A stretch of DNA of 64,000 nt from Liolophura sinensis (GCF_032854445.1 NC_088301.1:14816281-14880280), one strand, 5' to 3'; positions 49,701 to 59,162 are shown, counted from the first letter of the stretch. Notes: generated from the letters alone by a model not told the origin. A program made the numbers and translations.

Positions 49701-52700
49701 CTGTCCGGTCTCGGGGTCGACAGTGCAAAGGTCAGAGTACACGGTGGCAAAGCTCACAGATGGAATTGAACTGTCGCTGAATTTCAAGGCTTCTCCCAGG
49801 GCTGCGTGTAGAAACTCGTACTGTTCCTGGTTAACATAAGAGCAATTTTTTTTTTATACTTTAGCAGAACTTTCCTGCAATGCATAATGTTAAATCATCT
49901 TGCTGAATAAACCCGTCAGATCAAATTACATGTAACCATATGTTATATATTATGAATACTTGCCATTCCGTTTTATTCCAACATACATTTGGCACAATGA
50001 GACGATCACGCATTGTTTTTATTTTCTATCTCGTCATTCAATAAAAGTAGTGTTTGCAGGTAAATACCGTTTCGATGACATATGCACAATGCTTGTTTTA
50101 AATTTAACAAGTGATGTGAAGAAAAGTAGTATCATGATCACAGATAATGTACAAGGTAGAAAAAGTTTGACCTCAGTGCGATCAGATATTGCCTTCAGAA
50201 AACAGTCCCGTGGTGTGGGAACATACCCTAACTCAGGTAAATTGACAAGAAGTCACATGTCACCGGATACGTCTGACCATTTGTCAGCTACATGCATCAC
50301 ACTGTCTTCGCTGCTCTGTTTTTTTCTCTCTATGCTGTATGTCTTAATTATATTACACAATTACGTTTCCTGTGGTATATCAGTACACTCAGAGGAGATT
50401 GGAATTTCCAAACCAGATCTGCAGTCTTTTTATGGCTAATTGTACCTGTGTCTGCACCATGTTGACCCGCTGCTGTCTCAGAATCATCACNNNNNNNNNN
50501 NNNNNNNNNNNNNNNNNNNNNNNNNNNNNNNNNNNNNNNNNNNNNNNNNNNNNNNNNNNNNNNNNNNNNNNNNNNNNNNNNNNNNNNNNNNNNNNNNNNN
50601 NNNNNNNNNNNNNNNNNNNNNNNNNNNNNNNNNNNNNNNNNNNNNNNNNNNNNNNNNNNNNNNNNNNNNNNNNNNNNNNNNNNNNNNNNNCCCACAGACA
50701 AAGTGAAGCCGCTGAGTCGACGTCCCACTGTAAAGAACATAAAGCTATACATTCATGTGTTGTAATAAAAGGAATTCCTCTAATTATTCTGCTCAGCTAA
50801 ATTCTAGTAACACAATATAAGTTTTGTCAGTTTTGTGTGAGGAAAAAAATCACTCTTTGGTGAAAAATCAAAGGTAAGATTCCAACACACGAAAATAATT
50901 CAATCAACCACGCATATGCTGACCTCGTTTTAAAAACAGAGTGCACTCGATGTATAATATTATAGCGACCAATAAATAATTGAAACGTTTATCTCTCAAA
51001 TTAAATACTGAATAGCAGCTTCTGCTTATTATATATAAACATTTTGTCATTTATCTGAATGTTGCGTAAGCGCATGCTCAGGAATATTACACTCGCACAA
51101 TGGAGATCAGGTCTTGCGTGGAAGAAAACGGATTGCACGGGAGAAACCATTAACCTTGGGCAAGTTACTGACGAACATGTTAGACAAGTGATCTTCAACG
51201 AACGTTAAATTGTGGACACAAAAGTCGTCAAGCGCTTATTTTCACCTAGATCAAACGAATTGCCAGAACAGAGGAACGTACAAATTGTCTGCCCAGGGAT
51301 AGGTTTGAACCCACACATCTTGTGTTCTAGTGACTGACAGGCAAAGGCGTTTATTCATTTACATTGTAAGTGTTAAGTACCTCGCCGACTTATATGACGA
51401 CGATAATGTCTATGTATTCGAAAACGAGGCAAACGTAAAAGGTCTGACAATCACACCGTGGGCAGTGTCACTCCTTATAACTTTAAACTGATTTACATTA
51501 TGTTTTTTCCGTAGAGAAAAGAGAAGAAGACTAAAGCGAATACGGTATTTACAGAAATGTCTACACTTCAGATCTAACTTGTTTCACTTTCCTTACGAAG
51601 TGTCGCGCCAGTCCCATCAATAAAAGCGTTGAAAATAGCATAAAGCAGAAGAAAACAAAATGCCTATCGCTGTGCAATCAAACAGAAAAAACAGAGAAAC
51701 AGAAAATAATCAGAATAAACATGGTTAATTACAGTTTTCTTTTCTGTTGTATATGGTGAAGTTGTTAATCCAGTACACGGCGCCCACTGTTACTCTCCAG
51801 GAAGCTGGGCTTGGTGTCCTCCTTGTGTGCGTACAAGGTGTATCCGCGTAAGAATGTCCCAGTGTACCATCAACAGCCAGCTCGGATGTGTGTCCGTTGA
51901 AGTTTGACGATTGAGATGTTGGTTTTCCCAGAGCGACATTTCCTATAAGTATCAAGCTATTCATGATAATGTTGTCGTGGATGAGGATATATACAGCTGT
52001 CAGACAAGTAAACAAAGCTGGTTGCCGTCGTATAAATGAAATACAACACCGCTGAAATAAATCAATACGTTATTATTTATATGAAAGATGGAATGTTCTT
52101 AATCATGGTTCCTTTTCTGATAGTTCTTTCTGATAAAAACCACAAAGCTTTCCGGAAGACATACACCACATGAAGCCAACACTGGTGACAGTGGATCCTA
52201 TTGTCTTGTGCATATTTAGTGAGATGAGGCAGGACTAGAATGTACTTTCGCTGCTGAGTTTTTGCTGGTGACCGTTTATAATACTGCCAAACAATGCAAT
52301 TAAAGCATATTGACTACTTACGCCTTTGACATGTGGGTCCGTCCCAACCTGCAGCGCAGTTCCCTTCACAACCATTCTGAGGGTCACAGGTCACACTGGT
52401 ATCACAGTGACAGTCGTATTTACAGTCTGGTCCGTATGTACTGCCGGGACACACAGCTGAAACTATAACATACATGGCACAATTACAAGGAGCGTAAGTC
52501 ACACTGTCCTAATTACACTGTTATGTGGCCAGGTAAAACGCGGGTCACAGTGACAGACATACCTACAGCCTAAAGTACGATGTTACTACATGAATATGGC
52601 GATAATTCACATTGTCTCCAACACAGGATAGTAGTTTTTATTAGCCCTTATATTTATACTTCTTGGCCATCTGTGTTTCGTTCTCCTCACAAGCAGACTC

Positions 52701-55700
52701 AGTCTACGTTGCAATATTAAGGTTACCAGCGATGATATTTTTACAAGGACAGTAAGTAAAAGTCCGAAGACTGACAGGCAAAACGACTCACATCCTATAT
52801 TCGTTCAACTGCTTATTAACCCTCTTTATGAAACGTTGATGTGCTCTTGCAAAACGAACACAGTCCTTGGAGGTAAATGTGTAAAATTTAAGGCCAGCAT
52901 TGCCCACGATGCTGCTTGGTTCAGGTTGTTTGATATGGTTAACAATGCGTAAAACTGTAATTTATTTATTTATTTGTTTGTTTGATTGGTGTACACCGCA
53001 CTCAAGAAGATTTCACTTATGCGACGTCAGGCGGTATTATGGTGGAATCTGTGGAAAACCCACGACTATCCACCTGTTGCCGTCAGTCCTTCGGCGTTCG
53101 ACTGGAAATAGGAAATTGGTACTGTTGTAAAACACATCCGATGGGCAGGTTCAAACCCTTTTCTTACTCATTAAATTCAATTATATAATGATATGTTTTC
53201 TCTGGGACAATTGTGATAAAGATTATTGCGAGTTGGGTAACTGTTACTGTGGGTTGTAATAACGATTTCAGTGAGTTGGGTAACTATTCCTACTTGTTGT
53301 GATAATAATTACTGCTGGTTGGGTAACTATTACTGTGGGTTGGTGTAACTATTACTATTACTGTGGGTTGTGCAAGTATTACTGTGGGTTGGGGTAACTA
53401 TTACTGTGGGTTATGTAAGTATTATTGTGGGTTGAGTAAGTATTAACGCGGGTTGGATAACTATTACTGAGGGTTGGGTAACTATTACTGTGGGTTGGGG
53501 TAAGGAATATTTGCTAGTTGGGGTAACGATTATTACGGGTAGTGAAAACAAATAGTGCAGGTTTGGTAACTGTTACTTTGGGTTGACGTGACGATTAATG
53601 CGAGTTGGAGTAACGAAATCCGCGGGTTGTGATGGCGGTTATTGTGGGTTGGGTAACTATCACTGTGGGTTGGGGTACCGACTATTGGGGGCTGTGATAA
53701 CGCTCACGTTCAAAATGTTATTGTTTAAAATCTCGACAACTTCACATGCATAATGAAGAAAATAATCACTGCCACTCCTCTGGATGTTACCAGCTCACCG
53801 TGTAATTAAGTAATCAAGAAGATTTGGTAACAATCCCATCAAATTTTACAAAAACGTTTTCGCCAGCACTATATACGTGTACAGTTAGGACACAGTTTGA
53901 GTTCTTTTGAGTAGCGGTAGCGATTACTGTTGGTTGGGGTAACGATAACTGCGGGTTGTGATAACGATTATTAACAGTTGGGGTAACTATTACTGTAGGT
54001 TGTGATGGCGATTATTTCGGATTGGGTAACTATTATTGTGGGTTGTAATAACGATTACGGTGAGTTGGGTAACTATTCCTACGGGTTGTGATAACGATTA
54101 CTGCTGGTTGGGTAACTATTACTATGGGTTGGGGTAACTATTACCGTGGGTTGGGGTAACGATTACCGCGGGTTATGATAACGATTACTGCGGGTTGGGG
54201 TAACTGTTGTGATAGCGATTATTTCGTGTTGGGTAACTATTACTGTGGGTTGGGTTAACCCACTGTGATAAGTACTGTGATAACGATTATTGGGAGTTGG
54301 GGTAACTATTACTGGGGGTTGTAATAACGATTACTGCGAGTTTGGGAACTAATCCTACAGGTTGGGGTAACTATTACTGTGGGTTTGGGAAACTATTACT
54401 GTGTGTTGGGGTAAAGATTACTGCGGGTTGGGGTAACGATTATTGCAGGTTGTGATAAGGATTACTGCTGGTTGGGTAACTATTGCTGCGGGTTGGGTAG
54501 CTATTACCGTGGATTGTGATAAAGATTATTGCGAGTTGGGTAACTGTTACTGTGGGTTGTAATAACGATTACATTGAGTTGGGTAACTATTCCTACTTGT
54601 TGTGATAATAATTACTGCTGGTTGGGTAACTATTACTGTGGGTTGGTGTAACTATTACTATTACTGTGGGTTGTGCAAGTATTACTGTGGGTTGGGGTAA
54701 CTATTACTGTGGGTTATGTAAGTATTATTGTGGGTTGAGTAAGTATTAACGCGGGTTGGGTAACTATTACTGAGGGTTGGGTAACTATTACTGTGGGTTG
54801 GGGTAAGGAATATTTGCTAGTTGGGGTAACGATTATTGCGGGTAGTGAAAACAAATAGTGCAGGTTTGGTAACTGTTACTTTGGGTTGACGTGACGATTA
54901 ATGCGAGTTGGAGTAACGAAATCCGCGGGTTGTGATGGCGGTTATTGTGGGTTGGGTAACTATCACTGTGGGTTGGGGTACCGATTATTGGGGGCTGTGA
55001 TAACGCTCACGTTCAAAATTTTACTGTTTAAAATCTCGACAACTTCACATGCATAATGAAGAAAATGATCACTGCCACTCCTCTGGATGTTACCAGCTCA
55101 ATTGACTGTTTGTATATCTTTATTTTTTTTACATATTTCAATCCGGACTGCTGTTTTACGTTGATGTATGGTAGGTGATCAGAGGTCTGTCTGTCAATCA
55201 GACGGTCAGTTTTGAAGTTAGGGTCTTACACCAATAATAACAACAATTTCCACGACACAACCTCTCTTATACGCAATATACCAACTGCATACCGGCTATG
55301 GCGATCAAGGAGGATCAAGGAAGTATCAAGCTCAAAGCCACAACGTCAGTGATAAATATACAATTTTTCCAGTCGACCAGTTTTACATTTTTTTCTGTTT
55401 TAGTGCTAATCTGGATGTCTTATAACTTTCATTGTTATTAAGGTTGTTTCAGAAAGTCGACTGAAGTTTCTTAATCTAAAAATAACATTCACAGAACCGT
55501 AATAAGAAATCGGAAGGGACAAAGTGGATTCCGCAGTGATGTTAATTGCTATTTATTAGACGTCAGTGGCCTAGAATTACTCAAAATATTGTGTTGTTAT
55601 CACATTTAACATACAATCACATTAAAACAATGCAAAATAACCAGGCCTCGGGGATGTTTAGTCCATCAGCAGAATCCTGGTTTATGCAGGAATACAATGT

Positions 55701-58378
55701 AATTAAAAACGTACATCATGGAGAGTAAAACCAGAACAGCGACGACAGTGTGATAGACGTACAGCATAGAGAGTAAAACAGGAGCAGTCTTTTGTTGACC
55801 AATTATGTCAACTTGGGACTCTTCTGAGGTTAAAAATGTAAGGAAAGGCAATTTGCAGTACTAAATAGTAGCGACGATCGTTGTTTACACCTAAGCTGTG
55901 TCACGCAAGGTTTAAATGTGACACGCGTTTAGTTGAGCCTCTCAAAAGCTTTAGCCACGGTGTGCGACAAATAGATAGTAGTTCGTAGGCAGGCCTTATT
56001 CTCAATGAATTAGGTTACAATGACCACATGTATAAAGTGGATCTGTGTATTTCTTTCGTACGTAAACCCACTCTGTAAACATACCAGTTAAAGATTGTGT
56101 ATGTTTGATAGTGATATATCACGCGGGGAAAAAGACACAATATTGCAGAACAGCTGTAGTAGACACTTATACTTCCTCTTCTGTGTACATTAGGACTGGT
56201 TTATATGTCGGTGTACATTTGTCAAATGAGCTAATAACTCGGTCTATCTAAAAGTCCTTTAATCGTGCAGTCAATTGCCTAACTCTTTTGATTCCAGCAA
56301 TGGGAGAACTACCTGGCCTTTGTAAAGAACCAGATGGTATTACCACAGCTCATTCGGAGTGCCCGACCTTTTATCTAGGGCAAGATAAGATTACCTCCGA
56401 AGAGAAATAGGGCGTAATCTGTACACTCTGTCAAACCCACACACTGGGTAGGACACTTGGAAGACGACAAGTAAATAGCTTCACCTGCAGTCTGTCCATA
56501 AAGTGCTACAATGTGAACTGAATGCTGTAAATATCCACTCTGCATAGCGCTGGGTTATACATCGCTGATGACATAATATTCAATGTAATTAGCCTAGCTT
56601 TCCATCCTTTTATGTGAGAGTGACCATCCTCACACCACTATAAATCCCCTGAAGTTATCTGACTACAAAATGTGTTTTCTGATGCCTTCTCAATGCACAG
56701 AAGACTAGTCAAGTTATAGTAATAAATGTTATCTGGTGTTTTGACACATAGATAGTATACCCAGTGTCATCGTGTTATGCCTACCATCAACATTTGCTAC
56801 ATTTAAGTCCAGTTCAACACAAAACCTGATTATTCTGCCCCCCGTGAAATATCTATAATCTACCCAAGTCGTCGAAATGGCATTTTCTGCAACACCACAA
56901 AGCAGTAAGTTATAATAATTTCACGCTACATTTTTTTGAATGTTATTAACAACTCAAAAATGATATGACACACAACAGCAAACAATTTACAACATGGAGA
57001 GAGAAATTTTGGAGATTCCAAAAGCACACTGAAGCAGCGTCATGTGCACTGTCGCCTATAAAGTGTACTTTTGATTGTGTTCTTTTTGTTTATCCTTTAT
57101 CCGTCCGGGGTCTCTTGCGCTCTGTTTCATGATTGTGTCTAGTTCTGCCTGGCCCTGAGGGGCAGTACTTACTTCTGTGATGGTTGGTGTTATACGTCGT
57201 TTTTAGGGAACTGGCCTTCCGAGTATTGATTGCTGGTATATGAATAACTCTTTCAAATCATAGATTCTAAACAATTCCAGTCAAAACATATATACCTTTC
57301 GAATAAATACTTTTGGCACATAGTAAAGGCAAGCTATTGGGGTTTAAACCAGGAAGTACCCGTTTTCAGATCATATAAAAAAAACATTATTTTTATGTTT
57401 GGTTTCTCTTACCTAAATGTTGATAGGGTATGAGACTCCATAGTTTGGGTAAGAGAAGGGCTGAAGTAATATATATGGCGGTTATGGAGTAGAGGGGTAG
57501 TGGCCGCCAAGGATAACTCGCGTATTAACCCGTCGATAATATCTAATACCTAATATAACTAATGACAACATAACATCGATGAGAGAATCCCCGAGCACAA
57601 AGTATCGCCTTTATTGACGTCTATAATGCTTAACTGTTCTTACTGACCGATAACAATGAACCAAAACAAACTAAGAATGTTTTATACGGAGACACAAAGA
57701 GAATACGTAACACGGCTTTTTTAAACATTCTAAAATTTTAAGAAAAACATAGGTTTTATCTCCAAGTGCGGGATGGTTTGCCGTAGGAGAAGTAACCAAA
57801 ATATTGTTTAAAAATCAGCATCTGAGCTCGGAATTTATCTCACACTATATTATGGGTATTTTGCGTTCAAGATCATATATTGTCTTGCTTCCAGTCAGCA
57901 CTCCCAAACTGATACAGGGCAGCTTACCAGTGATGGAACCATCCCAAATCCCGACGTAGCTATAACGTACTACCACATAATCATAGTCGTGTTGTCTTTC
58001 CCTCGACTGTCTCCGCCCCTACCCCACTCCCACCCTAATGCTGGTCGCCGTTGTATCAGTGAAATATTCTTAGGTTAAGCGTAGAACACCAATCAAATAA
58101 ATCAATAAAATTCTTTTGTGGAATGGTTTAAAAATTGCGCATGTCCCTTTCACTGACAACCAATCAAACAACAGGCTGAAGTAACATTTTCTTCAGTATG
58201 GAGACAACGTGTCTGTGATTTGATGCGCATTGAGTATATCCATCAGACAGACATACGTACATTGCATTATTTGCTGTAACATACTAACAAAAGCAACGAA
58301 ACAAGAGAATGGGTACTTACCAGATGAGATATCACTGATGAGCAGATACGCGATGGTACATGTGGTGAAGAACATCAT
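40604..58378 (-). CDS. Receptor-type tyrosine phosphatase with EGF and fucolectin-like modules (gene model)
   Basis: Built from exons whose splice sites and phases agree on the minus strand: 58378-58321 (signal), 52456-52322 (EGF-like), 51942-51733 and 50727-gap (F5/8C/fucolectin-like), gap-50446 and 49826-49677 (end of D1), 49284-49185, 48218-48145, 46690-46559, 45099-44977, 42597-42449, 41329-41194 and 40705-40604 (D2 to stop). The transmembrane segment and most of D1, including its active site, must lie in the 200-N gap region. Such receptors span the plasma membrane, with adhesive or glycan-binding modules outside and phosphatase domains inside. D2 is degenerate at its active site and probably regulatory. 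The cytoplasmic half is very secure. The link to the extracellular exons rests on collinearity, phase and the FTP exons meeting the gap. Confidence 0.8.
40690..40860. repeat. Minisatellite built from a splice-acceptor region
   Basis: Three copies of about 50 bp. On the minus strand each holds ACCC(T)ATTTTAGGGTCA-like sequence followed by a stretch resembling GCTTACT. The copy nearest the exon supplies the acceptor of the last phosphatase exon. Confidence 0.75.
41194..41329 (-). CDS. Phosphatase exon: D2 after the active-site cysteine
   Basis: 136 nt, acceptor CATGCAG at 41330, donor GTATGA at 41193. With the previous exon it reads HCRDGVTKSGLFC, then LERLKVDQNVNILQTIK and RNNRPEIITDV. The loop normally reads HCxAGxGR(S/T)G; here the arginine position is lysine (AAG, 41316-41314), so phosphate binding and catalysis should fail. 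Enters with one base to complete a codon and leaves in phase 0. Confidence 0.9.
41758..41953. repeat. Tandem repeat, about 4 copies of about 50 bp
   Basis: Unit of the form GTACAGCATAGAGAGTAAA followed by ACCAGAGCAGCGACGACAGT. Two copies recur at 55709-55790, and single diverged copies sit in each array unit near 12340-12400. It lies in a phosphatase intron. Confidence 0.85.
42449..42597 (-). CDS. Phosphatase exon: D2 up to the active-site cysteine
   Basis: 149 nt, acceptor ATTTCCAG at 42598, donor GTTAGC at 42448. It reads KAPQPIKQFRCPFF, then TSEPTLETIPTLLTVL and WRDKAGDGPVLVHC. Where active domains have FxxWPD, this has CPFFTSEP, so the general-acid loop is lost. The cysteine codon is 42453-42451. 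It starts in phase 0, as required by the exon at 44977. Confidence 0.88.
43170..43290 (+). mobile_element. SINE copy, 5' truncated
   Basis: TCGTGGGTTTCCCCTGGGC through CCATAATGCTGGCCGGCG to CACCAATCATATAAATAAAC. In a phosphatase intron. Confidence 0.85.
43395..43580 (+). repeat. Dispersed repeat family 3
   Basis: Shares GAAACTGCTGACTGCTT, TTCTTAGTTCTTTGG, TTTTGGGAATGGGCC and GCGATTATTGA with the array copies (14600-14720 and 15230-15250 in unit A). Confidence 0.6.
44178..44412 (-). mobile_element. Near full-length SINE with tRNA-like head
   Basis: On the minus strand it begins GGGGCCTCCATGGACGTGG, has GTGGGTTCAAGTCCAGCCC (B box) and CAACATTCAGCGG, then the core and GCCAATCAAATAAATAAATC. This is the most complete copy and shows the family is tRNA-derived. 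Part of the core is deleted. Confidence 0.87.
44558..44705 (+). repeat. Dispersed repeat family 3
   Basis: AAAAGCGCAACCGAGATATAT, GACTATCAACAACCGATA, GAAAACCGTTATATGCTTCTC; compare 14440-14730 and 60685-60900. Confidence 0.6.
44977..45099 (-). CDS. Phosphatase exon: D2 middle
   Basis: 41 codons, acceptor TTGCACACAG at 45100, donor GTAAAG at 44976, phase 0 at both ends. Reads NVGVYWTDKKETFNPFEVEV, then FSTWTYELSHKDK, matching the strand pair after the YWP motif of PTP domains (here YWT). Confidence 0.86.
45185..45377. mobile_element. Small inverted-repeat element
   Basis: Ends AAGCGATCCTAGATTTAAGTC and the inverse of AAGCGATGTTGGACTTAA. A related arm occurs in inverse orientation at 47335-47380 (GACTTAAATCTAAGATCGCTT). 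MITE-like, no ORF. Confidence 0.55.
45770..46558. repeat. Minisatellite built from a splice-donor region
   Basis: About eight imperfect copies, period about 60-70 bp, of GTGACACATTACCTACCTTA then TCCCCTGTTTTGGG and TTTTCCATTATCTG. Copies start near 45780, 45850, 45910, 45970, 46030, 46310, 46375 and 46437. The matching segment at 46540-46572 is the real exon end plus donor. Interrupted by repeat family 2 and a CAACTGG-rich stretch at 46228-46290. Confidence 0.82.
46055..46205 (+). repeat. Dispersed repeat family 2
   Basis: GGGGTTTAACGTCGTACTGAA, TCAGTCATATGACGACG, AGGAGTCCTTGG, GCCTCCTTCTTG and CACCGCTCC. Outgroup copy to those in the array; inserted within the donor minisatellite. Confidence 0.75.
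46559..46690 (-). CDS. Phosphatase exon: D2, TQTPLP segment
   Basis: 44 codons, acceptor TTTTTTATTGTAG at 46691, donor AAG|GTAGGT at 46558, phase 0 at both ends. Reads GYKQKKGFILTQTPLPHGRG, then FWRLVYDHKVSTIIML, the classic PTP block (Y......I.TQ.PLP.....FW.....). Its 3' end is the seed of the downstream minisatellite. Confidence 0.92.
46860..46995 (-). mobile_element. Single arm of the 644-1107 fold-back family
   Basis: On the minus strand CGGAAAACAGTCGATTACTA and GTAAATATCCATCCCATCC match 676-700 and 792-812. Only one arm is evident. Confidence 0.6.
47135..47232 (+). mobile_element. SINE copy, 3' part
   Basis: TCTGCCCGGTTTCCTCCCGTC through GGTGTAAAACACCAATCAAA and ATACATAAA. Confidence 0.8.
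48145..48218 (-). CDS. Phosphatase exon: D2 NDYINA segment
   Basis: 74 nt, acceptor TGTATTTCAG at 48219, donor CCG|GTAAGG at 48144. Reads (L)DSCRPYLSTPVSGSNDYINA then VYLP. NDYINA is the substrate-loop motif of PTP domains ((S/N)DYINA). Takes one base from the previous exon to form Leu and ends in phase 0. Confidence 0.9.
49185..49284 (-). CDS. Phosphatase exon: start of D2, KNRY motif
   Basis: 100 nt, acceptor CCGTTTTAG at 49285, donor GCCC|GTAAGT at 49184. Reads VLRELSQPANKMQVESARHP, then ISKNRYSKFLA. KNRY is the phosphotyrosine-recognition loop and is intact, unlike the catalytic residues further on. Starts in phase 0 and leaves one base. Confidence 0.88.
49440..49600 (-). mobile_element. 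Two adjoining SINE fragments (minus)
   Basis: Tail motifs occur twice, CAGTTTTACGCCATATTCACG and GCTGTTTTACGCCGTACTGA, separated by ATTTATTTATTTGATT. The second continues to CCAGCATTATGGTGGGAG. Confidence 0.75.
49677..49826 (-). CDS. Phosphatase exon: end of D1 and D1-D2 linker
   Basis: 50 codons, acceptor TTAACCAG at 49827, donor GAG|GTCTGT at 49676 (weak but phase 0). Begins EQYEFLHAALGEAL, the last helix of a PTP domain (EQY.F.H.A..EA), and continues into the linker with SFATVYSDL and SKMVAQFE. Confidence 0.88.
50446..50490 (-). CDS. Phosphatase exon, partial: D1 near its C-terminus
   Basis: 15 visible codons, VMILRQQRVNMVQTQ, matching (V)..LR.QR..MVQT of active PTP domains, then donor CAG|GTACAA at 50445. 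The 5' part disappears into the N gap. Joins in phase to EQYEFLH. Confidence 0.85.
50491..50690. other. Assembly gap, exactly 200 N
   Basis: A round-number run of N. Exons of the phosphatase gene abut both sides. The missing coding sequence is far longer than 200 bases, so this is a gap of unknown size. Confidence 0.95.
50691..50727 (-). CDS. Exon fragment: second half of the fucolectin-like module
   Basis: Acceptor TGTTCTTTACAG at 50728, then GRRLSGFTLSV up to the gap. RLSGFTLSV is the usual continuation of F5/8C/fucolectin modules after the IYNR strand. The phase fits the donor at 51732 (T|TG gives Leu). Confidence 0.7.
50728..51732. other. Intron, no further exon recognised
   Basis: No transmembrane or phosphatase exon could be found here, so those missing parts must be in the gap. 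A tRNA-like SINE fragment lies at 51277-51348. Confidence 0.55.
51277..51348 (-). mobile_element. tRNA-like SINE head fragment
   Basis: On the minus strand GCCTGTCAGTCACTAGAACA then GTGTGGGTTCAAACCTA, which contains a Pol III B box. The acceptor stem and A box are poor, so this is not a functional tRNA gene. Different from the main SINE family. Confidence 0.45.
51733..51942 (-). CDS. Exon: first half of an F5/8C / fucolectin-like module
   Basis: 210 nt, acceptor ACTTATAG at 51943, donor ACT|GTAATT at 51732. Reads NVALGKPTSQSSNF, then ELAVDG, a CTHT motif, SWRVTVGAVYWINNFTIYNR. NVALGKPTSQSS....A.DG....C.HT....W..V.LG....I....IYNR is the signature of the fucolectin/tachylectin-4/pentraxin-type lectin module. 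The glycan ligand is unknown. Takes one base from the EGF exon to form Arg. Confidence 0.85.
52322..52456 (-). CDS. Exon: EGF-like (laminin-type) module
   Basis: 135 nt, acceptor GTTATAGTTTCAG at 52457, donor GGC|GTAAGT at 52321. Reads VCPGSTYGPDCKYDCHC, then CDPQNGCEGNCAAGWDGPTC, with cysteine spacing typical of the laminin/MEGF type (C..G.YG..C...C.C.....C....G.C...C..GW.G..C). It lies directly before the lectin exon in phase. Confidence 0.85.
52510..52745 (+). repeat. Duplicated segment, copy 1
   Basis: Matches 59163-59400 in the same orientation: ACACTGTTATGTG, GGGTCACAGTGACAGA, CTAAAGTACGATGTTACTAC, TTCACATTGTCTCCAACAC and AGTAGTTTTTATTAGC. This copy lies between the EGF and signal exons; the other lies upstream of the gene. 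Confidence 0.75.
52955..53098 (-). mobile_element. SINE copy (minus)
   Basis: TTATTTATTTGTTTGTTTGA, TGGTGTACACCGCACTCAAG and ATTATGGTGGAATCTGTGG; core eroded, head absent. Confidence 0.7.
53205..55030. repeat. Large minisatellite, period about 16-22 bp
   Basis: Tens of variant copies of GGGTTGGGGTAACTATTACT, broken at about 53715-53920 by unique sequence. It occupies part of the first phosphatase intron. No coding function. Confidence 0.9.
53211..53797 (+). repeat. Segmental duplication within the minisatellite, copy 1
   Basis: 587 bp repeated at 54514-55100 with a constant offset of 1303 and few mismatches. Both copies include non-satellite sequence ending at TGTTACCAGCTCA, which proves block duplication rather than unit slippage. 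Confidence 0.9.
54514..55100 (+). repeat. Segmental duplication within the minisatellite, copy 2
   Basis: Second copy of 53211-53797. Private changes are visible, for example GATTACATTGAG here against GATTTCAGTGAG in copy 1. Confidence 0.9.
55530..55790 (+). repeat. Dispersed repeat related to the array and to 41758-41953
   Basis: The left part (GTTAATTGCTATTTATTAGA, ATTGTGTTGTTATCACATTT) matches unit A at 12563-12665. The right part carries two copies of the unit of about 50 bp (GAGAGTAAAACCAGAACAGCG). Confidence 0.65.
55791..58014. other. Intron, no exon recognised
   Basis: Part of the first phosphatase intron. I saw no additional EGF or lectin exon. Confidence 0.45.
58015..58112 (+). mobile_element. 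SINE copy, 3' part
   Basis: CTCCCACCCTAATGCTGGTCG, GTGAAATATTCTTAGG and ACACCAATCAAATAAATCAA. Confidence 0.78.
58321..58378 (-). CDS. Exon 1: signal peptide of the phosphatase gene
   Basis: ATG ATG at 58378-58373, then FFTTCTIAYLLISDISS, a short hydrophobic signal sequence, and donor CTG|GTAAGT at 58320. One base is left over, and joining the EGF exon gives Ala. Which Met starts translation is not decided. The match of phases could be chance, so the assignment is moderate. Confidence 0.55.
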
Positions 58379-59162
58379 TGGTACCAAAGAGTTTCACAGT
58401 AACACCTACTCAGCAACTGACAGGTCTTAAGGCTTCAGGCATTCAGGGTCTGTGTCAACTCGTGTGCCTAGTTATATAGGGTACAGACGAGATGAGGTAA
58501 CACGACAGTTTGACTGTGGTCTCCATGGGTCACCAGTTTTCCTGTACTTGCCATAGCCTATCCTTACAAACAGGATGATATCAAGTGCCAAAAGTATGGC
58601 GTGCAAAGAATGACGTGAAAGAAATCATTGTGTCAGCAGAAGGGTGATCAGTGTTTTACCTACCTCGCCACTCACTGTCATTCTACATGAACACCATTAT
58701 ACTATAGACTTACAGCATAGTCCATCTAGGAAGAAGACTGCGTCAGTACATTTTCTAATGGTTTCCAACATATGAGGGTTCCACAAACATAACTCTGCCA
58801 CATTTATAATGCGGGTTCTGAGCTTGGTAGAAGAGTATCCATGAAATACGTTCCCATTTCTATCTGACTTCTGATCACGGATGTTGCACATACAATATCA
58901 TACATACTCATAAAGTGCAGCGTTTACAAACACAACGTATATAAAATACTTACCAACGCCGGTGTTTTACTCTTCTACCTTTAAAATTTAGCGCTGTTGT
59001 ATAAGTGAACCGATGTTTTGAATGGTAAATGAAATAAATCTGCGGTTGGGGTTACTCTTTGTACCGGAGATAGGCAACAAACTTAAACTGTGTAATCTCT
59101 CTTCACAGAAACACACTGTAACACACAAATGGAAAATAATTCTAACACTCTATATAATATCA
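58379..59162. other. 5' flank of the phosphatase gene
   Basis: No convincing TATA or other promoter element identified. A minus ORF at 58697-58891 ending near a GTAAGT is not recognisable as a protein. Confidence 0.4.

Noticed and set aside
50348-50800. ORFs of 88-142 codons spanning the N run
   Set aside because: Their length comes from unknown bases; only the exon edges on the minus strand are real.
51285-51345. tRNA gene
   Set aside because: Only the B-box half is tRNA-like; no acceptor-stem pairing could be found. Better explained as a SINE fragment.
53205-55030. CRISPR-like array or telomeric repeat
   Set aside because: Units vary continuously with no fixed repeat plus spacer pattern, and GGGTTGGGGTAAC is not a telomere repeat. 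It is an intronic minisatellite in animal DNA.
58697-58891. 64-codon minus ORF ending at a GTAAGT
   Set aside because: Possible exon, but there is no recognisable protein, no good acceptor tract and no partner in phase.
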